Positions 1 to 4,498 of a stretch of DNA of 5,168 nt are shown in pieces. The notes beneath the pieces are model-generated. The model was not told the origin of the DNA. It ran no database searches and saw only the letters and a list, made by a program, of their open reading frames with translations. Each line of letters starts with the position of its first letter. Positions within the stretch are counted from its first letter, which is position 1. The DNA comes from Acidobacteriota bacterium (GTDB lineage Bacteria > Acidobacteriota > Terriglobia > Terriglobales > Acidobacteriaceae): contig QIAW01000280.1 of assembly GCA_003225655.1 (NCBI GenBank), positions 1 to 5,168 of the forward strand, in the 5' to 3' direction. The position numbers and the translations under genes were made by a program.

Positions 1-1032
1 GTATTGGTTACAGAAGCGCGCTCCGCAGCCGTTAGTACTCCCGCACTGGTATCAACTCCCTGGCGCTGGCGCAGGCCTTCGTAGCTCAAGAAATAGAATG
101 TGTGGTCCTTCCAGAGAGGCCCGCCTACGGCACCACCAAAATTGTTGCGCTTAAAAGTGGATTGGCGTTGGTGCAAGCCTGTCGAGCTTGTCTCCCGGTT
201 AAAAAAGTTTCGGGCATCAAATGCGTGGTTGCGCACGAACTCGAAGATTTCGCCGTGCAGGCCATTAGTGCCTGAGCGGGTTGCGATGTTGACAATGGCC
301 CCAGAGTTACGGCCATACTCCGCGCTATAGGTCTGATTATCAACCTTGAACTCCTGCACTGTGTTGATGGAAGGCTGAAAGGTGATCTGGTTCTGCACCA
401 TGTCATTCAGGTTGACGCCGTTGATCATGAAGTTGACTGTATCTTCACGGTTGCCGGCGGTGTTAAAGGCAAATCCGCCCTGTCCGCGCAATGGTGCGGT
501 CAAATTGCCGGTCTGTGGAGGAGTGACTGAACCGGGAATGAGAAGGCCCATATCCACAGGCCCATGTCCACAAAGTGGCGGCCGTTCAATGGAATCTGCT
601 GCACTGTATCCTGATTGACAACCTGTCCCACGCCCACCGTTGTGCTCTCGATTACAGGAGCGACACCGGCGATTTCCACCGTGGTCTCTACGCTGGCGAT
701 TTTGAGCCTGAAATCCTGCACAGCCGTGCGGGCCACCTCGAGGAGAAGGTTGTTGGCGACGGCGGTCTGCATTCCCTGGTTTTTACCGTGATCTTGTAGG
801 TACCGACGGGCAGCGAGGGTACGGCATAGCGTCCGTTACTGTCAGTCTGGGTGGTGCGTAGCTCCGAGGTCCCCTGGTTCTGCACTGTCACTTGCGCGTT
901 GGCGACCACAGCGCCGGAGGAGTCAAGGACTGTCCCCTGGATGGCGCTGGTTGATTGCGCCCAGGCGGCAGGGAGCAAAACCAGGAAAGCAGCAATAGCA
1001 AGGAAGAAAGTAGCGCGTATTTTTCTAAACAT
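1..1032 (-). pseudogene. Oar-like TonB-dependent receptor, 5' part, broken by two frame changes
   Basis: This is the N-terminal third or so of an outer-membrane TonB-dependent receptor of the Oar/carboxypeptidase-regulatory-like type, which would take up a large substrate with TonB energy; the substrate is unknown. Residues 1-25 are a Sec signal peptide (charged MFRKIR, hydrophobic core, AWA before Gln26). Residues ~28-110 form the regulatory-like beta domain (IQGTVLDSSGAVVANAQVTV, then GRYAVPSLPVGTYKITVK). The plug follows with IPLNGRHFVDMGL, then NFMINGVNLNDM, the typical QEFKVDNQTYSAEYGRNSG, and FEFVRNHAFDARNFF and FYFLSYEGLRQRQG near the window edge. These segments lie in three frames: 1032 to ~780, ~779 to ~573, then ~557 to 1 with no stop. 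Bridging an A5 run at 780-784 with one added base and removing one 14-bp repeat unit at 545-572 restores a single continuous family-like protein. It is either a recent pseudogene or a sequence error. The start has a good SD. The barrel lies outside the window. Confidence 0.88.
545..572 (-). repeat. 14-bp imperfect tandem duplication inside the receptor gene
   Basis: Two adjacent 14-bp units, GGCCCATATCCACA (545-558) and GGCCCATGTCCACA (559-572) on the plus strand, differ at one base (552 A versus 566 G). On the coding strand they turn the expected FVDMGLLIPGSVTPPQTGN into FVDMGL-WIWAF and shift the frame. Deleting either unit rejoins the frame exactly, so this is an insertion by duplication within a once intact gene. 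Confidence 0.93.
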
Positions 1033-1037
1033 GATCT

Positions 1038-1045
1038 TCTCTCCT
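1038..1045 (-). promoter_or_regulatory. Shine-Dalgarno of the TonB-dependent receptor
   Basis: On the minus strand AGGAGAGA lies just before ATG at 1032, with the AGGAG core 7-8 nt from the start codon. It fixes the start that gives the complete signal peptide. It contrasts with the plus-strand genes of the window, which have no such site. Confidence 0.8.
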
Positions 1046-1049
1046 AAAA

Positions 1050-1090
1050 CAAGTTGGTTGTTGGCCCGTTGACTGTCTGGCTGTTGACTA
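1050..1090 (-). repeat. Degenerate heptamer-like repeats in the receptor leader
   Basis: Read on the minus strand, the leader contains AGTCAAC, AGCCAGA, (C)AGTCAAC, (G)GGCCAAC and AACCAAC one after another: five units of 7-8 bp with consensus near RRYCAAC. They would lie in the 5' untranslated region of the receptor mRNA. A similar heptamer tract is found at 4381-4408. Function unknown. Confidence 0.5.
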
Positions 1091-1172
1091 TCGGATCTTT
1101 GACCCAGCGACTCAGGTTCTCTATTGCAGCTCTGGAGTGCAATTCAGGAATGGGTACAGAGCATACAACTAG

Positions 1173-1188
1173 TGCATGAGACGTGCCA
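1173..1188 (-). promoter_or_regulatory. Candidate sigma-54 (RpoN) promoter of the receptor gene
   Basis: The minus strand reads TGGCAC-GTCTC-ATGCA, against the sigma-54 consensus TGGCAC-N5-TTGCA: one mismatch, with GG (1187-1186) and GC (1175-1174) separated by the required 10 bp. Transcription would start near 1162 and give a leader of about 130 nt ending in the SD. An enhancer-binding activator would be expected to bind further upstream (1250-1500). No convincing sigma-70 promoter was seen closer to the gene. Confidence 0.5.
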
Positions 1189-1202
1189 AAAGGAATTGGC
1201 AC
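1183..1202. promoter_or_regulatory. 20-bp inverted repeat overlapping the -24 element
   Basis: GTGCCAA (1183-1189) and TTGGCAC (1196-1202) form perfect 7-bp arms around a 6-bp spacer. One arm contains the -24 GG of the candidate sigma-54 promoter. It could be an operator, or it could duplicate the -24 sequence in inverted orientation; no -12 partner was seen for the second copy. Confidence 0.45.
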
Positions 1203-1465
1203 CTAAGTACTTGATTTGGATGGGAATGATAGCAGAATCCGGCCTGGCGTTCCTACAATTTTCAAGAATTCTGGCCGGGAAGTACAGAATTTAATAGAGT
1301 TCGTCCCATAAATGCGGTAACTCATAAAATTCGGGGGTAAGAGGGCTGCGCAAAAAGTCTTAACTCTATGGCGTTCCGCTTCGCTGCGCCGCTGGCCTGC
1401 GGCACAGTCGAAAGACCAGCGTAACCTATTGAAAACAGGCATGTCGGAAACTCGCTGGCTTTCAC

Positions 1466-1491
1466 CTTGGGTGAGCTGCAGCTCATCCAAG
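1466..1491. promoter_or_regulatory. 26-bp near-perfect palindrome
   Basis: The two 13-bp halves (CTTGGGTGAGCTG and CAGCTCATCCAAG) are exact reverse complements except for one pair, G1471/T1486, and the inner 14 bp are perfect with no spacer. A zero-spacer dyad this long is more typical of a protein-binding site than an RNA hairpin. It lies about 280 bp upstream of the candidate sigma-54 promoter, a possible though rather distant place for an activator site. Confidence 0.5.
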
Positions 1492-1544
1492 ACAGAGTGG
1501 AATTGTTCATTTTCAAAAGCTTATACCATTTTAAGGTTCTAGCT

Positions 1545-1563
1545 GCACGGATAAAATCCGTGC
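1545..1563. other. Hairpin with 8-bp stem and AAA loop
   Basis: GCACGGAT (1545-1552) and ATCCGTGC (1556-1563) pair perfectly around a 3-nt loop. No T tract follows on either strand, so it is not a terminator by itself. It lies 57 bp before the strong terminator hairpin and could belong to a structured RNA. Confidence 0.4.
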
Positions 1564-1619
1564 CCTGACAGGTGTCTTCTCCCTGAGAAAGTCTACAGTA
1601 ACCTCGAAAATGCTCTAGC

Positions 1620-1658
1620 AAAAAGCCCCCGGCTATCAGCAATAGCCGGGGGCTTTTT
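1620..1658. terminator. Strong symmetric rho-independent terminator
   Basis: A 17-bp perfect stem joins 1620-1636 and 1642-1658 around a 5-nt loop (CAGCA). The core is AGCCCCCGGCTAT and its complement, flanked by A5 on the left and T5 on the right, so each strand shows a GC-rich stem ending in a T run. On the minus strand it lies 51 bp after the stop of the radical SAM gene and is its likely terminator. It would also stop plus-strand transcription, although no plus-strand gene is seen before it. Confidence 0.88.
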
Positions 1659-1686
1659 ATGTTTACCTATTTTGGGCTGCTTCGTT

Positions 1687-1712
1687 GGAACGGTTTTACG
1701 GAACGGCTTTAC
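1687..1712. repeat. 13-bp imperfect tandem duplication at the radical SAM stop codon
   Basis: GGAACGGTTTTAC (1687-1699) is followed directly by GGAACGGCTTTAC (1700-1712), with a single T/C difference. The second unit contains the TAA stop (1711-1709, minus strand) of the radical SAM gene, so one copy lies beyond the stop as a 3' remnant. It has the same style as the 14-bp duplication at 545-572. Confidence 0.85.
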
Positions 1713-2761
1713 TGGATATTTACCAACCCGTTCGGTGTCGGTGAGGGCTTGCCAGCGGGCCGGGTGCCCCAGCGAACCAACTCATGGGACTTGTCGTTCA
1801 TGGCGGCGATCAGTTTGCCGATCTTGACCGAGCCTTCCATCAGATAGCGGGCAGGCAGAATGCCGCCGATTTTGTGATCACCGATGCGATGAGCGCCAAT
1901 GCTGATGGCGCAGCCGCACTGGCTGCAGTCGGGGGTGCCGCCGAAGACGCAGGGTTCGACGCGTTTGTTCAAATCGGCGGTGTAATTGATCGACATCTTG
2001 GAGAAGATGCATTCATTGGGATTCTGCGGTGGAGTCAGCATGGCCTCGGAGAGTTGGTGGCTCCACAGCAGCTTTTTGTAGGTCTGGGAGAGGGCAGCAA
2101 GCTCCTCGCTCAGTCGCCGGCGTGACTCGGGCGTCAGCATCTCCGGAGTGTTTTCTCCCAGTTGCGGAGTGTAGGTGCTCACCCAGATGCGATCTATCTC
2201 GGGACGCTCGCTCCAGAAGCGCACGTACTCCTCACGGTAGGTGGGGCGATCCATGTTGCTCTGGACGATGGTCCAATGAACGTTGACCTTGCGTCCCTCA
2301 ATGTTCTTGAGGATACGCTCATAAGTCGCGGGCTTACGGCGGACATCGTGATGCTCGGGCAGACCGTCGATGGAAACTCCAATCGTGACCCGGGGCAGGG
2401 CCATCCACTCGGCGGGGATGGGGATCACGGCGCTGGTCACCACCAGGGTGTACACGCCCATCTCGCTCAATTGCGGCAGGATACGGCTCAGCTCGCGATG
2501 GCGTACGAGCGGCTCGCCTCCTACCAGGGAGACGTGCAGCGGCTTATGCTTGCGTACCAGGCCGACGACGCCTTCAACAAGCCGGTCTCCGCGGAAATCC
2601 GAAACTTCGGTTAAAGTTACCTCGCCTCCCAAATGGTCGGCACCGTATGCGTAGCAGCCAGGGCAGCTTAGCGGGCACTCGCGCGTAATTTCAATGGAGA
2701 GCATGGGAGCGCTACCTGCAAGAATTCGACCCCAAGACTTCATCAAATCTTTCCGGCGCAT
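1709..2761 (-). CDS. Radical SAM protein with C-terminal cysteine cluster
   Basis: A 350-residue radical SAM enzyme, cytosolic by appearance. The CxxxCxxC motif that binds the S-adenosylmethionine iron-sulfur cluster is CPLSCPGC (Cys29, Cys33, Cys36), followed by Tyr37. The SAM-contacting GGEP is at residues 81-84, and VSIDG near 129-133 is the usual late-barrel strand. A second group of cysteines (251, 271, 279, 282, 284; the last part DCSQCGC) resembles a SPASM/twitch domain that would hold auxiliary clusters. SPASM proteins often modify peptides or act in maturation, but no precursor peptide is visible nearby and the substrate is unknown. The ATG at 2761 is chosen because AAAGG lies 7 nt before it; a TTG two codons earlier has only 1 nt of spacing. 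It is divergent from the gene at 2877 and ends at a strong terminator. Family assignment is firm, function is not. Confidence 0.9.
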   Translation of the reverse strand: MRRKDLMKSWGRILAGSAPMLSIEITRECPLSCPGCYAYGADHLGGEVTLTEVSDFRGDRLVEGVVGLVRKHKPLHVSLVGGEPLVRHRELSRILPQLSEMGVYTLVVTSAVIPIPAEWMALPRVTIGVSIDGLPEHHDVRRKPATYERILKNIEGRKVNVHWTIVQSNMDRPTYREEYVRFWSERPEIDRIWVSTYTPQLGENTPEMLTPESRRRLSEELAALSQTYKKLLWSHQLSEAMLTPPQNPNECIFSKMSINYTADLNKRVEPCVFGGTPDCSQCGCAISIGAHRIGDHKIGGILPARYLMEGSVKIGKLIAAMNDKSHELVRWGTRPAGKPSPTPNGLVNIQ

Positions 2762-2768
2762 CTTCAAA

Positions 2769-2773
2769 CCTTT
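2769..2773 (-). promoter_or_regulatory. Shine-Dalgarno deciding the radical SAM start
   Basis: AAAGG on the minus strand lies 7 nt before ATG 2761 but only 1 nt before the in-frame TTG at 2767, so the ATG is preferred and the protein has 350 residues. Confidence 0.6.
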
Positions 2774-2793
2774 CTTGCCTCAACAACCGGCTG

Positions 2794-2821
2794 AGTATAT
2801 GAATTTAGGATGAACTCACAA
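2794..2821 (-). promoter_or_regulatory. Sigma-70-type promoter of the radical SAM gene
   Basis: On the minus strand TTGTGA (2821-2816) and TATACT (2799-2794) are separated by 16 bp. The -10 matches the consensus at 5 of 6 positions and the -35 at 4 of 6. Transcription would start near 2787 and leave a leader of about 26 nt including the SD. Confidence 0.6.
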
Positions 2822-2861
2822 GTTTACGACAAATCGGGCCTTAGAGGGAAAAACAGTAGGC

Positions 2862-2867
2862 TAAAAT
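2862..2867 (+). promoter_or_regulatory. -10 box TAAAAT directly before the start at 2877
   Basis: TAAAAT ends 9 nt before ATG 2877, inside GGCTAAAATAA; 10 of these 11 bases recur before ruvA. Transcription would begin within about 3 nt of the start codon. No clear -35 and no Shine-Dalgarno were found, so the mRNA may be leaderless. Confidence 0.55.
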
Positions 2868-2876
2868 AATGGCTAG

Positions 2877-3563
2877 ATGTCAGAGACTGCCGAACTTAAA
2901 GCCCATACCCCAACGCGGCGGGCGGAAGAGGTTATCCGCACGGCGCAAATCGCCCAGGCCGCCAACGGGGTTTGCTATACCTCGCTTGGCGAGACCGCGC
3001 TCGCACCCAATGACCTGGAGCGCATGGTGACCGCTGTGCCCCGCTCGGTTGCCGCCGCGCTGGATAAGAAAGCCTATTACTTTGTGCCGCTGACGGTTGG
3101 CGACGGCGATGACACCCTGGTTGCTGAGCGCTATGACGTTGCCCTCAGCGATAAGGCTGTGTGCCACCGCAACCTGGCCAGCGGCGATGCCCAATGTATT
3201 TTTATCTCCACCCGCCTGATGGACGACAAGTTTTCCGTGGCCTTCGAGTTTTACATCAACGTGGGCCACGCTTTCGTGGACCGCGCCGGCGTCTCGCAGG
3301 CCTTTGCCGACCTGGTATGGAAGCAGGCAGAGGAAAAAGTACGGGGAGAAACCAGCCTCGATGCCAGCGAATTGCGCAAGCTGGCAAGCTCATCCGCGGC
3401 GGGAGCAGAGAAGGCGAAAAACGACTACTTCGCCGCGACGTTCTCTGATGCCATCGCCATTTACATGCTCTCGCTGTTGATTGACGTGGATTATTACGAG
3501 CTGCGCGAGCGCGAATATCCACTACTCGCGCCTGATGGCCGAGCGGTTGCGCAAGATCCATGA
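2877..3563 (+). CDS. Hypothetical protein, frame displaced near the 3' end
   Basis: I do not recognise this family. The frame as read gives 228 residues, without signal peptide or membrane segment, so it is probably cytosolic. The N-terminus is polar (MSETAELKAHTPTRRAEE), the middle is mixed (YYFVPLTVGDGDD 67-79, FEFYINVGHAFVDR 123-136), and residues ~140-212 are helical and charged. Codon use is coding-like up to about residue 212, but the last 15 residues look out of frame. The +1 frame from about 3514 continues as IHYSRLMAERLRKIHELFPP and ends at TAG 3619-3621. Removing one base between about 3507 and 3516 would give a single protein of 247 residues. The ATG at 2877 has no Shine-Dalgarno and sits 9 nt after a TAAAAT box. 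The gene is divergent from the radical SAM gene, with about 115 bp between them; a functional link is conceivable but not shown. Confidence 0.7.
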   Translation: MSETAELKAHTPTRRAEEVIRTAQIAQAANGVCYTSLGETALAPNDLERMVTAVPRSVAAALDKKAYYFVPLTVGDGDDTLVAERYDVALSDKAVCHRNLASGDAQCIFISTRLMDDKFSVAFEFYINVGHAFVDRAGVSQAFADLVWKQAEEKVRGETSLDASELRKLASSSAAGAEKAKNDYFAATFSDAIAIYMLSLLIDVDYYELREREYPLLAPDGRAVAQDP

Positions 3564-3621
3564 GCTGTTTCCACCCAACCCCGGCTTTGAGTTCAATATT
3601 TTTTACCGCCGCCGGCAGTAG
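3514..3621 (+). other. Displaced C-terminal part of the hypothetical gene
   Basis: In the +1 frame relative to 2877 this stretch encodes NIHYSRLMAERLRKIHELFP followed by a proline-containing turn and FNIFYRRRQ, ending at TAG. Its amphipathic, basic composition continues the upstream helical region better than the tail read in frame. A one-base excess near the GCGCGA GCGCGA repeat (3503-3514) explains the break; sequence error and true mutation cannot be told apart here. Confidence 0.65.
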
Positions 3622-3635
3622 AAATTCAATCGAAC

Positions 3636-3671
3636 CACAAAGGGCACGAAGATGACAAAGGACACGAAGGA
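3636..3671. repeat. Four degenerate 9-bp tandem units
   Basis: CACAAAGGG, CACGAAGAT, GACAAAGGA and CACGAAGGA follow one another without gaps, also readable as an 18-bp unit repeated twice. Purine-rich tracts of this kind (accacaaagggcacgaagg) are familiar to me as dispersed intergenic repeats in environmental genomes; copy number in this genome cannot be judged from the window. The tract begins 15 bp after the real stop of the preceding gene. Confidence 0.6.
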
Positions 3672-3713
3672 AAGCAAAAAAGTCTTTTCCTTGCTTTCTC
3701 AAACGATTTTTTT
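3670..3713 (+). terminator. Weak AT-rich hairpin followed by T7
   Basis: GAAAGCAA (3670-3677) pairs with TTGCTTTC (3691-3698), with AAAA/TTTT pairing inside. T7 (3707-3713) follows after 8 nt, too far for a classical intrinsic terminator. It may end the transcript of the hypothetical gene before ruvA, but the low GC of the stem makes this uncertain. Confidence 0.3.
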
Positions 3714-3745
3714 ATCTGCGCGCTGATCTGCATCAATCTGCGGCT
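3714..3745. repeat. Three ATCTGC repeats before ruvA
   Basis: ATCTGCGCGCTG, ATCTGCATCA and ATCTGCGGCT are three degenerate units of 12, 10 and 10 bp. The last runs into the -10 box of ruvA at 3745-3750. A related fragment, GTGTGAATCTGTGTAC, occurs at 4443-4458 before the next gene. Confidence 0.5.
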
Positions 3746-3750
3746 AGAAT
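3745..3750 (+). promoter_or_regulatory. -10 box TAGAAT directly before ruvA
   Basis: TAGAAT ends 8 nt before the ruvA ATG, inside GGCTAGAATAA, which matches the sequence before 2877 at 10 of 11 bases. The predicted transcription start falls at 3757-3759. No Shine-Dalgarno is present, and because the RuvA start is certain this is the best case for leaderless initiation in the window. Confidence 0.55.
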
Positions 3751-3758
3751 AAACGGCA

Positions 3759-4349
3759 ATGATTGCCCATCTTCGCGGAAAGCTGATTGCCAAGGGTCCC
3801 AGCCATGCCATTGTCGAAGCTGCAGGCGTAGGCTACGAGCTGGCCATCAGCGTTACCACCTACTCCGATCTTCCTGCGTTAAACGAGGAGATCGCACTGC
3901 ACGTTTACACCCACGTCCGCGAAGACGCCCTGGCGCTGTTTGGCTTTTTGCAACGCGCAGAAAAACAGCTCTTTGAAAAACTGATCGGCGTCAGCGGCAT
4001 CGGCCCTAAGCTGGGGATCACCATCTTGAGCGGAATGTCGGCGGAAGCTGTGGTCGCCGCCATCCGGGGCAATGATGTGGCCACGCTGACGCGCATTCCC
4101 GGCATCGGCAAGAAGACCGCCGAGCGCATGGTGCTGGAGCTGCGCGACAAACTGGATCAGTTCGCCGCTCCACCGTCGGTCCCGGCGGCTACCGCCATCG
4201 AAGAAGATGTAATCTCTGCCCTGGTCAACCTGGGATATCAACGTTCGCTGGCAGAGCGCGCGCTGGGCCGGATCGCTTCCACCAGGAATGGCGAGAAACA
4301 ATCGTTCGAGGTGCTGTTTCGCGAGGCGCTGGCCGCTATGGCCAAGTAA
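3759..4349 (+). CDS. ruvA: Holliday junction DNA helicase subunit RuvA
   Basis: RuvA binds four-way DNA junctions as a tetramer, loads the RuvB motor for branch migration and works with RuvC resolvase in recombinational repair. The 196-residue product has the usual family length. Residues 1-62 form the OB-fold domain, beginning with the typical MIAHLRGKL. The acidic pin residues, Glu55 and Asp56 in Escherichia coli, are present at the same numbers in HVREDAL. Two helix-hairpin-helix motifs follow: GVSGIGPKLG at 77-86 and IPGIGKKTAERM at 113-124. A linker rich in Ala and Pro (136-146) leads to the C-terminal RuvB-binding domain (about 148-196), with DVISALVNLGYQRSLAERAL. The start is fixed by homology although no Shine-Dalgarno precedes it. 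ruvB and ruvC are not in the window, and the neighbours on either side are unrelated, so ruvA appears to be transcribed on its own. Confidence 0.98.
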   Translation: MIAHLRGKLIAKGPSHAIVEAAGVGYELAISVTTYSDLPALNEEIALHVYTHVREDALALFGFLQRAEKQLFEKLIGVSGIGPKLGITILSGMSAEAVVAAIRGNDVATLTRIPGIGKKTAERMVLELRDKLDQFAAPPSVPAATAIEEDVISALVNLGYQRSLAERALGRIASTRNGEKQSFEVLFREALAAMAK

Positions 4350-4380
4350 GTTTGCAGTTCATGGCAATCACTGCGAGCAA

Positions 4381-4408
4381 AGCTGCTAGCCGCCAGCCAT
4401 TAGCTGTA
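4381..4408. repeat. Four degenerate heptamers after ruvA
   Basis: AGCTGCT, AGCCGCC, AGCCATT and AGCTGTA stand in tandem with an exact 7-bp period, and GCTGTGC follows. The first three positions (AGC) are constant in all four. The tract resembles the heptamer-like repeats in the receptor leader (1050-1090). The rest of the 149-bp gap after ruvA shows no terminator I can support. Confidence 0.55.
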
Positions 4409-4486
4409 GCTGTGCATCGCGCTTAGCACTTTTGTCTCCCCCGTGTGAATCTGTGTACATCATTCCTCAGCCGGGCGAAAGTGCGC

Positions 4487-4492
4487 TATAGT
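4487..4492 (+). promoter_or_regulatory. -10 box TATAGT directly before the start at 4499
   Basis: TATAGT ends 6 nt before ATG 4499, so the usual 7-nt distance puts the first transcribed base on the A of the start codon. It is flanked by GCGC on both sides (4483-4486 and 4494-4497). No Shine-Dalgarno and no clear -35 are visible. Confidence 0.5.
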
Positions 4493-4498
4493 TGCGCC

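Larger units (their letters stand above)
1203..1619. other. Intergenic stretch without a credible gene
   Basis: About 420 bp between the receptor promoter and the terminator of the radical SAM gene. Two open frames on the minus strand cross it, but they overlap each other and the hairpins and show no family features or SD. Visible structures are a small GC hairpin (GCCGC 1388-1392 and GCGGC 1399-1403) in a GC-rich patch at about 1366-1405, a 26-bp palindrome and an 8-bp stem, the last two listed separately. It may hold the upstream activator sites of the receptor promoter or a small RNA; neither is shown. Confidence 0.5.

Noticed and set aside
125..406. Minus-strand open frame of 93 codons
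   Set aside because: The true receptor frame, with plug motifs and no stop, runs through the same region in another frame to the window edge.
545..790. Programmed ribosomal frameshifting in the receptor gene
   Set aside because: Two shifts would be needed; the A5 run is not a standard slippery heptamer and the second break is a 14-bp duplication that no ribosomal slip would remove.
1203..1490. Open frame on the minus strand in the large intergenic region
   Set aside because: It has no SD, overlaps another open frame over its upstream half and has no family-like motifs; the sequence behaves as non-coding.
1322..1642. Second minus-strand open frame, considered as a small gene or as a precursor peptide for the radical SAM enzyme
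   Set aside because: Its first codon lies inside the terminator hairpin and the internal ATG at about 1510 has no ribosome-binding site. Composition is not that of a precursor peptide with a conserved leader.
2765..2767. TTG start for the radical SAM gene
   Set aside because: The SD would be 1 nt from it, while the ATG two codons later has 7-nt spacing.
3636..3745. CRISPR-like array
   Set aside because: Units are 9-12 bp, degenerate and without unique spacers; no cas gene is present.
3879..4301. Long open frames opposite ruvA
   Set aside because: They are antisense shadows of a gene with certain homology; GC-rich codons on one strand keep the other open.
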